Origin: Glebionis coronaria
Lineage: Eukaryota > Streptophyta > Magnoliopsida > Asterales > Asteraceae
Length of the DNA stretch: 64,000 nucleotides
Direction: 5' to 3'
Assembly (NCBI GenBank): GCA_025667525.1
Contig: CM046876.1
Coordinates: 480,520,557 to 480,584,556, forward strand
Shown: positions 1 to 10,591 of the stretch, one piece after another
How the letters are laid out: every line of letters begins with the position of its first letter
Numbering within the stretch: position 1 is the first letter of the stretch
Position numbers and translations under genes: made by a program
Notes under the pieces: generated by a model
What the model was told of the DNA's origin: nothing
The model's database searches: none
Seen by the model: only the letters and a program-made list of their open reading frames with translations

Positions 1-1099
1 TATGATGAACTATCTAGAATGAAAGGAGTACATGAAAACCCTAGCACATGAATTGCCTAAAATTTCCTTGGGTCAAACGAATTTCAAACTGGTCTTGTGC
101 CATCTTGTGATTTTGCAGCAACCATGTGATAGCCAGCTGTCTTGGAGCAATCTTGGACGTTAAAAGTTGCTTTGGGTCCAAGGAGTGAGATCCCACCTTT
201 AATCTTGTCTGGTGTTGGGGTTTGTGGAAAGGGACGTGAGCAGGGGTGGCTCCATAGTCACATGGGGATGTTGGAATAGGTTAAAAAAGGTGGGTTAAGG
301 TGAGAAAAGGGTGAATCACTAATCTGGACAAAATGGGGGAAAAACCCTTTGGATTTGGTTAATTAGGATCTGGGGAAAATTAGGGTTTATGGGGGATTAG
401 GATTAGTTTTAATCTGTTTTGGGGGATGGATTATTTAAATAATGTGTTTGGAGGGAAGCATTTAAATAAACTGATTTATTAAGTTAAATCAGATGGTGGG
501 GTGTGACGTGGGAGGGAGGATGAGGTGGTGAGTGTGATTGGGCGTAGGGTGTGATGTAGCAGTTTGATTGGTTGTGGTGGGTTTGAGTGTTTGACAAATA
601 TGGCCCCTTGACTCTCTTGATTCCTTCACTTTGTATTAAACAGCAATAAATCTTCATTCCTTTGTAAACAACTTTGGGCAGTTTACACTTTCAGTCCCTT
701 GGTTTTAATTAAACTTTAGGCAAGGACTACAAATGCAATTTTATCCAATTCCAAGGGCTATTCTTGAAATTTCTTCAAACTTTAAGGATTTTTCTTGTAC
801 AAATTACTATTGGAGGGTCATTTGTGACAAGTCTTCAAAGATGAGGGACCAAACTTGTATTTCTTCAATTCTTCAAGGACCATTTTAGAAATTCAGGATT
901 TGGGTCTGGTTCATTGTGCGGCTTCGTTTCCCGTGTTCGTTTTTGATTGATTCTTGTGATCTTTTTGTCATTTCCTCAATATCCGTACCTAAAATACACA
1001 AGCAACAAACACGAGCATATATTTGGCATATTCAATGATATTTAATGCATTTTAAGCCCAAATTGGACGATGAGACTATGTATAAAAGCAGTCTCATCA
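1..1099 (-). repeat. Element A 3' LTR (partial, U3 part)
   Basis: This copy matches 9490-10591 with few substitutions and one or two 1-2 base indels (for example around 285 and 532). In element orientation it is the start of the 3' LTR. It begins at 1099 directly after the polypurine tract with a terminal hairpin, arms GATGAGACT and AGTCTCATC. The window edge cuts it just before the TATA region seen in the other copy. Confidence 0.9.
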
Positions 1100-1114
1100 C
1101 TCCCCCATACTAAA
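1100..1114 (-). promoter_or_regulatory. Element A polypurine tract
   Basis: The minus strand reads TTTAGTATGGGGGAG directly before the LTR start TGATGAGAC. This is the place and composition of a plus-strand primer for reverse transcription. The core TAGTATGGGGG occurs twice more inside the element, at 2488-2501 and 2543-2556. Confidence 0.85.
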
Positions 1115-2487
1115 CTATTGCCGTGCCCTCACGCAATGCTAGAATAAAGTATCGTAGCATCTCCAAAATTCATTTTTATTCACTTTATTGAATGATAAAT
1201 TAGCTACACTACTACTATTACTACTACTTGCGTTTTAGACATAATGTATGATTTTCATCGCAAAATGGGACGTTTAGGTTCATAGAACAAGAACACGTGA
1301 ATGCTTCGTTAGAAATAATTTCATCGTCCTCGATTTTCACCCTAATTCCATGCCAAGCGTGCAACGAGATCATTGTCATTATAAGTTAGTAATGCTAACA
1401 CTACTCATATGCCCTAATCACGTGCTTATCCTCCCATTATTCCTAAGTTGTATCTCTTATATTTTATTTTGTCTTGACTGTCTCACGAGGATACATTGTT
1501 TGACTTATGCGATGATAGAGATTTAGGTCTAAAAATAGACTCCTAACGGTGTAACCAAGACCATCAAATCAATAACCCCTCCTAATAGACAACGATGTCA
1601 AAAAATTAGGTTGACATGAAGAATCGATAAACACGGTTTTATAACGGTTTTGAACATGAGACTTATTACCAAGACTTTTATACGCCCCCTAACGGAAGGG
1701 CCTTATTATCTTTGGTTTACCTCCATCTTTTGTTCAACTTCGCCATGAAGCTTTTATTATGACTTCGGTCTTGCCTTGCCTTTTATTATCCGCCTCATCG
1801 GTGGTTTTATTAGCCAAAGACGTATATCCTCACGCTAAGGCGAATTTTGGATCTTTAAAGCTTCGAAGATTAAGGCTTGATTCACTTTCAATTTTGCATA
1901 GATTTTAGGCCTTGTGGGGCTTCAAATTGTTTGCTTGATTTAGGTGAGCACTTGAAATCTTATTATTGGGTGAAGCTTTTGATTATTAGGGTGCCAATAC
2001 TTCAAAACCGTGACGCTGGCGATACCTTAATGTCTTCCCAATTTAATAACATGGAAGCTACTAGAAAAGACTAGAAACCCAACAATCCTAACTAAACCGC
2101 TAAGTCAATATTTATTAAGCAAAAAATATTTACAAGCGAAGGGAGAATAAGCAAACAACGAGAACACATGAGTTTTTGAAAGAATACGAGTACTCTACGT
2201 TTAGCATAGTAACTTATAATTAACCCTATCATTTCTCGTCCTCATTTAAGAGACTTAGCCTAATGTATAGTTAAGGAATCAAAGCTAAGTGCTCAACACG
2301 TACGGTCGAGTCAAAAATTACTCTTATTCTCGCCATCGAAAAATCTACATTCGTGTCTCCAAACACTTATGAAACATGAGAAAAATTTTAAAATTTGGCC
2401 ATTTTTAGCCTTATTTTGCAACAAAAACGATAAACAAAAAGATAAACTTTGGATAACGTGGAGGTTTGGCAAGGCAAGTATCTATTC
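1115..2487. other. Noncoding tail of element A
   Basis: This is the stretch between the internal module and the terminal polypurine tract. It has only short unsupported ORFs and no recognisable pol or envelope-like coding. I see no further repeats in it. Confidence 0.6.
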
Positions 2488-2556
2488 ACCCCCCATACTA
2501 AAGTTAAACATTATCCTCAATGTTTCGAGTCTAGGGGTGCAAACTCCCCCATACTA
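2488..2556 (-). promoter_or_regulatory. Element A internal module, part 2: purine tract, hairpin, purine tract
   Basis: On the minus strand the order is a purine tract TAGTATGGGGGAG (2556-2543), about 17 bases, a 20-nt hairpin AAACATTGAGGATAATGTTT (2525-2506; 7-bp stem, loop GAGGAT), and a second tract TAGTATGGGGGG (2501-2488). Element D carries the same arrangement at 52171-52239, and its hairpin differs at one base. The tracts copy the terminal PPT of element A and not that of D. A role as extra plus-strand primers or as an RNA signal is inference. Confidence 0.7.
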
Positions 2557-2854
2557 GAGACGTAGTCGAATGACTAATCTAGCATGGAAAGGGTGTAACC
2601 AATAAATTAATAGTCGTTTATGAAGTGTGCTATAAACCTAAGGTTAGAACATCAAAAGAATATATCATTTGGATATTGAGAAAGTCTTCAAAGCAAACGA
2701 TCGAGTGCTACCATAAAACGAACACGAGAGGCTCCAATCGTGAAGATCACGATCTAAAAACCACAATGCACAAACAACCACGGAACAAAGGTTGGAAGGG
2801 CACAAATCCCCTCACATTAAACTAATTAGAAAGCAATAATATGTACATGGATAA

Positions 2855-2913
2855 GCATGGGTTTCCCCCACGAGGCACCTTGTTTTTGATAACCGAGTCA
2901 AAAGCTCGACTCG
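2855..2913 (-). promoter_or_regulatory. Element A internal module, part 1: CGAGTC hairpin and GGGAAACCC stem
   Basis: On the minus strand a hairpin with arms CGAGTC and GACTCG (2913-2894) is followed by GTTATCAAAAACAAG and then by GGGGGAAACCCATGC (2869-2855). Element D has the same blocks in the same order at 51849-51908. The block lies about 100-160 bases after the gag-protease stop in A and about 240-300 bases after it in D. Conservation outside any ORF suggests an RNA or DNA signal. Confidence 0.65.
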
Positions 2914-3013
2914 AATCCCCATAAATGTGATCATTTAGGGATAATCATGGTATGGTCAATTTTTAGTGGGGTTTACATGATAAACAAGGCCCAAAAACAA
3001 CCGGTATTAAGGA

Positions 3014-6000
3014 CTAAGTCCTTTGATGGTGCAAAATACCGGGATCGAATATGGCTTTCTCGTTTTCATTGGAAAAACAAATCAACGCCACTTCATCGTG
3101 TGTCAACACAAACCCAAAGGGTTTAAAGAAAATAGATGAGAAGAAATAGAAGGGTGGGACAATGGGTAAGTCATAAAAATCATGAGCTACTCGAGGTAGA
3201 CTCGCACCAATCAAATAGAGAGATTTTCCATTTATTGCATCGGTGGAAGACCGAGATTTCCCTTTATAAGCAATTCCGGGATCAAATATCTCGTCCTCGG
3301 TGGAGAAAGGGGAGGGAACATAAGGGGCTTCCCCCACACTAAGTCCACACAAAGAATCGTCAAAAGGAGAAGACGAGTTTGTAGTACTCAATACACGTGG
3401 TGATGACGGAGTTAGAGTTGTAGAAAAATCTTTTAAATTCAATTCAAAATCTTTTCCTTTTTCATCTTTTAAACTCTCCTTATGAAAACCCGACTTAATT
3501 ATGTCAAAAATATTTGGTGTTTCTAAAGCAATGTTAGTCACACTAAAAATTCTCACATTTGAAAATCGTTTTGGCTTAGGTGGTGGCAAGTTCTCAAAAC
3601 GTTTGTCAACAAAGAAAACTTCCCCATCGGGGTCAACATATTCATCATCCGAAGAATCATTCACGATTGGAATCGTAGGCTTAACACTCTTAACCTCCAC
3701 CGGCGGAGGGGACGGAAAATCGTTTTTATCATCAACTTCTAAAACTCTTTTTGAAATCCTTTTGCAAATGTTTTTGATGGGATTGACATTGTACAAAGAC
3801 GTGATAGAATACACATGAGAAAGTGTGGAGTTTTGAGTTGCATTAATGACGAGTTCTTCCTCATTGAAACGAAGAGTGATTTTCCTAGCATGCACATCAA
3901 TAAGTGCTCTCGAGGTATCCAAAAATGATCGACCTAAAATTAGAGGAACTTTAGGATCGATGGGAATGTCAACAAAAATAAAGTCTACGAGATAGTAGAA
4001 CTTTCCAACTTTCACGAAGACGTCCTCGGCTACTCCACAAGCTAGAATCGTAGAATGATCGGCCATCTCGATTGACATTCTTGAAGGAGTGAGATTGGGA
4101 AGATTGAGCGACTTAAAAATCTTAAGAGGCATCAAATTAATACTAGCACCAAGATCGGCCAAGGCGTAGCATTCTTCCATGTCTTGTATAGCACATGGGA
4201 TTAAAAACTTGCCGGGATCACCGACTTTTTGAGGTATGCGGCTAAGAAAAACCGAAGAACAACTAGACGATTTTTGCAATTTCTCGTTGTTATTCAACAT
4301 ACTTTTAAAGTTCGCGGCAAATCGAGGCATCATGACCAAGGCGTCGGTAAAACTTATATTAAACTGCAAGTCACGAAACATTTTCATAAAAAGTTCAAAT
4401 TGATAATTATTTCGTTCTTGTGCCTTTTCCTTGTTTTGTCTTGAAGGGTAAGGTAAGGGTGGTGTGGGTTGGGGCATAGGCAAAGGCATAGGCATCGGCC
4501 TTGGAATCTCGGGTTCCACTATTGGTATTGGTTCAACCGTAGGTGTGGTTTGAGCGGTACTTCGTGGGCTTGGACTTTGCTCCTTTTCTACCACCACCTC
4601 GGGTTCTTTCTCTTTTTCCTTCTCCATAGAAGTACTTGGACGAGAAGTGGGTTCTTTGAAAGTTTTACCACTACGAGTAGTAATAACCTTCAATTCTCCT
4701 TTCGGGTTCACGATGGTATCACTAGGAAGACCACCCGAAGAAGAAGGTTTACACATGATAGCTTCAAACATTTTTCCCATACGATCTTCAAACTTAGATT
4801 GCCTAGCATCCGCTTTTAACAACTCTTGCTTAATCTCATGTTGACCTTGCTCCATTTTTTGTTGATTTTGTTGGAGACGTTGAACATTTCCTTCCATTTT
4901 ATTAGCATGAGTTTTAAGTTCATTAGCAAGTTCGTTTTTAAGCTCGTTTTTCAACTCGGATCTTAAGCTAACCATTTCACGTTGCATATTATCAAACTTA
5001 GCATCGTTTGCTTTAGCATAATTCAAAAATTCTCCTTGAAGATTTTTGGTGTGATCATTTTGAAAACCTTGTGTGGTAGTTTGAAAATCACGATTTTGGT
5101 TTTGGTTTGAAATTTGCCCATTTCCACTTTGATAATTACCCTTGTTGTAGTTACGTTGATTGCCTTGATAATTACCACCTTGATTGTTGTTTCTATAGTT
5201 ATTAGAATTTTGATTTGGTGGGGCTTGATTTTGGCGGGAACCTTGACCGTTTTGGTTATAAGTTCCCGTTGCTACATAAGCACTCGAAGTGTTACCATCC
5301 GCGGTAATGCACTCGGAAAGATCATGAGCTCCACCACAAGACAAACAACTCTTAGCAACCGCTTTAACCGAAGCGGAATTCGAAGCTTCTTGAGCTTTCC
5401 AATGGGACATAAGGTTAGCAAATCTATCAAAAAACCGATTTTCCTCATTAGCTTCATCATGTAAGGCATTAATGCTACGAGACGATGAGGACGAGCCCAT
5501 TTTGGCAACACTCGGTGTGTTACGAGGGCTATAAACCTTTGACCTATTCTCAACTATCACCAAAGCTTCCTCAACCGTTTTACACAAAAAATTACCACTC
5601 GCGGCGGCATTTAAATAATCTCTTTCATGATCATTGAGTCCATTGTAAAACGTGTCAATTTGGTGCAAGTCGGAAAAACCGTGATGAGGACATTCATGTA
5701 ACATCTCCTTAAACCTATTCCAAGCCGTTGAAAAACTTTCATTAATTTCTTGTGAAAATTTTGAAATCTCGTTTTTCAAGTGCGTAGTCTTAGAGGGCAG
5801 AAAAAATTGGTTCACAAATTTAGACACGAGATCCTTCCACGTCAATATAGAATTGGGTGGCTCTTTCTCTAACCAAATTTTAGCGGGCCCCGCTAAGGAA
5901 TACGGAAAAAGCATCATCTTAATCGAGTCATTCGAGACATCCTTAAATTTGCAAGTAGCGGTAAGACGATTGAATTGGCGGATATGGTTGTGTGGATTGT

Positions 6001-6301
6001 CCTTCTCATCACCACGGAATTTGTTGTTTTGGATCATCGACAACAAACCCGTTTTAACCTCAAAATTCTCCGCAAGGATAGCGGGAATCACAATAGCCTC
6101 TCCATAACCCTCGGTGGGTGCTTGGAGTAAATCCATCATAGTTCGATTCGCCATGGTTGGTGCTTCTCTTACAATGGGTTCGTCAATAGGAGACTCCTCA
6201 CTAGAATGATTTGGAGTGGGAGTTTTGTTCTTGCGTTTACGTGCACGTTTTGCTTGATTACGAGTTAGCATAAACGTCACGTACAACGAGGGGACGAGCA
6301 A
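3014..6301 (-). CDS. Element A gag-protease polyprotein
   Basis: An uninterrupted 1095-codon ORF. The first ATG is at 6301; the ATG ten codons later (6271, MLTRNQAKR) fits the family start better, because related proteins begin with a short M-x-T-R basic stretch. The retrotransposon gag domain covers roughly residues 75-265. A zinc knuckle of the form CX2CX3HX4C lies near residue 319, followed by an Asn/Gln/Gly-rich tract, a coiled-coil-like charged segment (about 420-520) and a Pro-rich linker. The aspartic protease has the degenerate active site ADLGASINLMP near residue 715 and the ILGRSFL strand about 90 residues on. The usual T or S after the catalytic D is L, as in many plant elements of this branch. 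The protein ends shortly after two F-DPGI motifs. No RT or integrase follows. It would build particles with enzymes supplied by a related element. Confidence 0.9.
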   Translation of the reverse strand: MLVPSLYVTFMLTRNQAKRARKRKNKTPTPNHSSEESPIDEPIVREAPTMANRTMMDLLQAPTEGYGEAIVIPAILAENFEVKTGLLSMIQNNKFRGDEKDNPHNHIRQFNRLTATCKFKDVSNDSIKMMLFPYSLAGPAKIWLEKEPPNSILTWKDLVSKFVNQFFLPSKTTHLKNEISKFSQEINESFSTAWNRFKEMLHECPHHGFSDLHQIDTFYNGLNDHERDYLNAAASGNFLCKTVEEALVIVENRSKVYSPRNTPSVAKMGSSSSSRSINALHDEANEENRFFDRFANLMSHWKAQEASNSASVKAVAKSCLSCGGAHDLSECITADGNTSSAYVATGTYNQNGQGSRQNQAPPNQNSNNYRNNNQGGNYQGNQRNYNKGNYQSGNGQISNQNQNRDFQTTTQGFQNDHTKNLQGEFLNYAKANDAKFDNMQREMVSLRSELKNELKNELANELKTHANKMEGNVQRLQQNQQKMEQGQHEIKQELLKADARQSKFEDRMGKMFEAIMCKPSSSGGLPSDTIVNPKGELKVITTRSGKTFKEPTSRPSTSMEKEKEKEPEVVVEKEQSPSPRSTAQTTPTVEPIPIVEPEIPRPMPMPLPMPQPTPPLPYPSRQNKEKAQERNNYQFELFMKMFRDLQFNISFTDALVMMPRFAANFKSMLNNNEKLQKSSSCSSVFLSRIPQKVGDPGKFLIPCAIQDMEECYALADLGASINLMPLKIFKSLNLPNLTPSRMSIEMADHSTILACGVAEDVFVKVGKFYYLVDFIFVDIPIDPKVPLILGRSFLDTSRALIDVHARKITLRFNEEELVINATQNSTLSHVYSITSLYNVNPIKNICKRISKRVLEVDDKNDFPSPPPVEVKSVKPTIPIVNDSSDDEYVDPDGEVFFVDKRFENLPPPKPKRFSNVRIFSVTNIALETPNIFDIIKSGFHKESLKDEKGKDFELNLKDFSTTLTPSSPRVLSTTNSSSPFDDSLCGLSVGEAPYVPSPFSTEDEIFDPGIAYKGKSRSSTDAINGKSLYLIGASLPRVAHDFYDLPIVPPFYFFSSIFFKPFGFVLTHDEVALICFSNENEKAIFDPGILHHQRT

Positions 6302-6998
6302 AGAAGATTCTTTTTGGTGTTTTTAACTTTTTCAATTTTTTTGTGGTTTTTGATTGTTTTTACGGTTTTTTGGATTTTGGAATTGTATTAGGTAGACAAT
6401 AATCTACAAATCTCCTCCTTAATCAAATCTCTCGATTAAAGAAGCCTCAAGGAATGAAAACGATCACGTGAAGTGAACGCCTTCGATGACTTTAGAACGT
6501 TGGTGGAACACCAAATCGTTCAAGAGGGTTTAATCAAAGAAACCAAGAAAATATATATGATATGTAATAATACTTTGGGCGGCAAAACCCTCGATTAGCT
6601 TTCAGAATCAAATACTCACAAGAAAGCGGAGAAACGAGGCGGCGTGTAGCATTTAAGAGCCTTTTTCCTTAGGATATATTTTATAATATCCGCCTTATAC
6701 CCACCTTATAGTTTGTATTTTCAAAATCGAGCTTCACGAAAGTATTTATCTATTTTTGCCTTTTTTCTTTGGTTTGAGATTCGAATACAATGATTAGGTA
6801 ATGACCTCCCAAGTCAAGGTTGTGATTTCTCACGTATTTGGAGTACTTGTGAATTTATTGTTCTACGTATACAATATAGTAATAGTATTCACAAAAAACG
6901 AAAAACCGATAATACGTATTAGTAGAGTGCTACTAATACAAATACTTATTATGGCTATATAAAAACAACAATTGTTCAAATCAAAAACACAACACGCC
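6302..6998 (-). other. Element A 5' leader between primer site and gag
   Basis: About 700 bases of untranslated leader on the minus strand. I see no ORF and no tandem repeat. Packaging and dimer signals would be expected here, but none can be recognised from the sequence. Confidence 0.5.
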
Positions 6999-7016
6999 TC
7001 CCCGGCAGCGGCGCCA
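6999..7016 (-). promoter_or_regulatory. Element A primer binding site (tRNA-Asp type)
   Basis: The minus strand reads TGGCGCCGCTGCCGGGGA, seven bases inside the 5' LTR. It is complementary to the 3' end of plant tRNA-Asp at 17 of 18 positions. The mismatch (C at position 9) is also found in element D. Confidence 0.85.
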
Positions 7017-9476
7017 AAATTGATGTGAGATTTTTGCTACCCTTTAGGGAAAGAGTGGCAAAATAGTGGTAAGCGTTAAGTGTCGGTTTAGGAAAACCGA
7101 GCACTAATGACCCAATGAAGTTCAAGTTCGTTTTCCAAGGAGGCTAGTGCGTTGTGTAATGAAATTATTAATGGTTTGTGATTATATTGTTATGAGAAGA
7201 GAAAATAGAAATGGGGGTTAGAAGAGAATGACGGTTACGTAGACGGATTAAACTAAGACGAAAAAGGCGTTCACGTAAAATCGTAAAAGCTACAAATTAA
7301 AAATTTCAAACCTAAAATTAATTAAAAGCTAAAACTAAGTCTAAAATAATATAAATAAGAATAAAAATCCAACAAAAATATTTTAAAACCTTTTATTAAT
7401 TAAATATTCAATTTTAAATGCTAATTAAAGCCCTAAAATTAAATATAATTAATCAAAATGTCCAAAATATTATTTTATTGAACAAATAACTTACTTTTAT
7501 TATCTAAAGACTAAAAAGTATTTTTCCTAATTTTTAAAAACTATTTTTCTATTTTTAAATCACTAAAAACTATTTTTAAACCAAAATAATTATAAAAATA
7601 ATAAAATAATGCCAAAAATACTTTGACACTTTTAAAAATCCTAATTTACTCTAAGAAACAGTAGAAAAATGAAAAAGTTTGAAAATATAAAATTTTTCAC
7701 TAAAAGACAAAAACAGTTTGAATTTAAACCCTAATTAAACTAAATTAATTCTAAAAAATAAATAAAAGGTGAACAGTAAAAACTTTTTGAACTAAAAATC
7801 TTAAATTATTTTTCTAAATCTATGAAAATTTTTAAAACTGAAAAATAAATATTTATGTCACTAAAAGACAAAAACAGAAATTAAAAAGTTAATTAAAAAT
7901 GCAATTAAACCTAAAAAATAGCAAATGAACAGTAAATTAAAAACTAATTAAACTGAAAAATCACAAATTAAATTAGAAAAATAATAAAACAAATTTGAAA
8001 ACCTAATTCCTAATTTAGTGCACTAAAGACAAAAAAATCAAAAGACTGAAAATGACATGTGCTAGGACTTTGTCCTTTAGCTGAGCAGGGGTAACTATTG
8101 TGCAAGCAGGGGGAACCTTTTTCCCACTGTTAGTGTAATTTCAAGGTCAGTTGACCTTAGAGCTTAGGGAAGCTTGTTTTCTTGGATTTCTTTGGACAAT
8201 GGGGCACCCCTACACTCCACTGAGTGTAGGGAGTCAGATTAAACAAGAAAAGCAACAAGTCTTTCACACAAATCAAACACAAATAGCACCAATAGGTGAC
8301 TGATATAGCAAGAGGTTTCTGATGAACAGTAACCTGATGCAACTTGCACAATGATGAGTTTCAAAGCTTCAAATCTAGCACAATAATCAACCAAATGACA
8401 TACAAGTTATACACAATCCTTAATGGACCTAATATCTAGCATCTTTCAAGTTCTAATGGTCAAATTCACATGAAAATAATCAGAAAAATAGGTTTGCTGA
8501 TTTGAGCTAGTATTATCTAATCATGAACATGCAAAAAGCTTTAAAACATATCAATACTGAAATCCTAAGTTGTAAATGAACCAAACCTATTAGTACAAGT
8601 GTGTTCTAGCAGGTTTTGAACCAAAAGCTTAGCAAGAACTTCCCTTAAAACCCTAATCCAAACACACCTTTAACTACTAAAATTGAATTTTTTCAAACCA
8701 AATCAGATCAAATCCAAACCAAACTAAATATAACTTTATCTAACATGTATGAAAACCTTAAAACAACATGAACAAACAGATTAACTAACAATTAGACCAA
8801 TTTCACCAAATAACACAAATCACCAATTTGAAAACTGAAAACTGAGATACAAGATAGTTACCTTGTAGGACCCACATCCAGGCCCCACAATGGCTGAAAA
8901 GCCACCTCTTTACAAGCCCGGGCTTGTGCTGACCCTTTTTGGCTGTTTGAAATGAAGATGATGATGATATTTGTTCTTGTTTTGAACCTGCCAAAAACAG
9001 ACAACCAAGAAAGGGGATTCAAGTTATATAAGCTTGACCATAAGCTGTTGTAAGCAGCTTATGGTGAACTTATATAACAGAAAGTAAAGAGAAAACCAAA
9101 GATTTTGAAAAAAATCTTTAAAAACAAATTTTGGAACCAACTTTTTGGACTTTGTCACTTAAACAATCACCAATCAAAGCTGAAATACACACACACACTT
9201 CCACTTTCACTTCAGTGTGTGTGGATTTCAGATAATACAAGGACTAATTTTCAGAAAACTTGAACTTTCCTTCTATGAAAACTTTTTAAACCTCAAACTA
9301 ATGTGAACCTTGAATAACAAGAATAGTATGGAACTCAGATCATGCTAGGTTTTATACTAACTTTTAATAAAGAAAAAGGAATTACATTTAACAAAACACC
9401 AACTTTTATATATCAAAAAGGGATTACAAGAAAACTAGCAAAAATCTAGAACAACTAAAATAGGGTACATGACACC

Positions 9477-9486
9477 CTATTTATAC
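9477..9486 (-). promoter_or_regulatory. Element A LTR TATA box
   Basis: TATAAATAGG on the minus strand, about 1.1 kb after the LTR start. It is the best TATA match in the LTR and the expected promoter of the element RNA. Confidence 0.6.
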
Positions 9487-10560
9487 AACTATGATGAACT
9501 ATCTAGAATGAAAGGAGTACATGAAAACCCTAGCACATGAATTGCCTAAAATGTCCTTGGGTCAAACGAATTTCAAACTGGTCTTGTGCCATCTTGTGAT
9601 TTTGCAGCAACCATGTGATAGCCAGCTGTCTTGGAGCAATCTTGGACGTTAAAAGTTGCTTTGGGTCCAAGGAGTGAGATCCCACCTTTAATCTTGTCTG
9701 GTGTTGGGGTTTGTGGAAAGGGACGTGAGCAGGGGTGGCTCCATAGTCACATGGGGATGTTGGAATAGGTTAAAAAAAGGGTGGGTTAAGGTGAGAAAAG
9801 GGTGAATCACTAATCTGGACAAAATGGGGGAAAAACCCTTTGGATTTGGTTAATTAGGATCTGGGGAAAATTAGGGTTTATGGGGGATTAGGATTAGTTT
9901 TAATCTGTTTTGGGGGATGGATTATTTAAATAATGTGTTTGGAGGGAAGCATTTAAATAAAATGATTTATTAAGTTAAATCAGATGGTGGGGTGTGACGT
10001 GGGAGGGAGGATGAGGTGGTGAGGTGTGATTGGGTGTAGGGTGTGATGTGGCAGTTTGATTGGTTGTGGTGGGTTTGAGTGTTTGACAATTATGGCCCCT
10101 TGACTCTCTTGATTCCTTCACTTTGTAATAAACAACAATAAATCTTCATTCCTTTGTAAACAACTTTGGGCAGTTTACACTTTCAGTCCCTTGGTTTTAA
10201 TTAAACTTTAGGCAAGGACTACAAATGCAATTTTATCCAATTCCAAGGGCTATTCTTGAAATTTCTTCAAACTTTAAGGATTTTTCTTGTACAAATGACT
10301 ATTGGAGGATCATTTGTGACAAGTCTTCAAAGATGAGGGACCAAACTTGTATTTCTTCATTTCTTCAAGGACCATTTTGGAAATTCAGGATTTGGGTCCG
10401 GTTCATTGTGCGGCTTCGTTTCCCGTGTTCGTTTTTGATTGATTCTTGTGATCTTTTTGTCATTTCCTCAATGTCCGTACCTAAAATACACAAGCAACAA
10501 ACACGAGCATATATTTGGCATATTCAATGATATTTAATGCATTTTAAGCCCAAATTGGAC

Positions 10561-10590
10561 GATGAGACTATGTATAAAAGCAGTCTCATC
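10561..10590 (-). promoter_or_regulatory. Terminal hairpin of element A LTR
   Basis: Perfect 9-bp inverted repeat GATGAGACT / AGTCTCATC with a 12-base loop, starting one base inside the LTR end. The same hairpin is at 1069-1098 in the other LTR. Confidence 0.7.
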
Positions 10591-10591
10591 A

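Larger units (their letters stand above)
1..10591 (-). mobile_element. Element A: non-autonomous Ty3/gypsy-type LTR retrotransposon (gag-protease only), left LTR cut by window edge
   Basis: A sequence of about 1.1 kb at 1-1099 is repeated almost exactly at about 9490-10591. The second copy extends inward to 7024, where it meets a primer binding site. Read on the minus strand the order is 5' LTR (10591-7024), PBS, gag-protease ORF, about 1.9 kb of noncoding DNA, polypurine tract and 3' LTR (1099 to beyond base 1). LTRs start TGATGAGACTG and end CTCACA. No reverse transcriptase, RNase H or integrase is present, so the element would need enzymes in trans. The two LTR copies differ at only a few positions over 1.1 kb, which suggests a fairly recent insertion. 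The bases after the 5' LTR are acaat; the partner target duplication lies outside the window. The gag and PBS resemble the Athila/Tat branch; the exact lineage is an inference. Confidence 0.88.
7024..10591 (-). repeat. Element A 5' LTR (3568 bp)
   Basis: Complete LTR bounded by TGATGAGACTG at 10591 and CTCACA at 7024 on the minus strand, adjoining the PBS. Its first 1.1 kb matches 1-1099. A TATA-like TATAAATAGG at 9486-9477 puts the transcript start near 9450, so U3 is about 1.1 kb and R plus U5 about 2.4 kb, which is very long. The R-U5 part is AT-rich, with only short unsupported ORFs. Confidence 0.88.

Noticed and set aside
10225..10530. 101-codon plus-strand ORF in the element A LTR
   Set aside because: It lies in U3 on the strand opposite to the element. 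The other LTR copy carries a stop in the frame, and no domain is recognisable.
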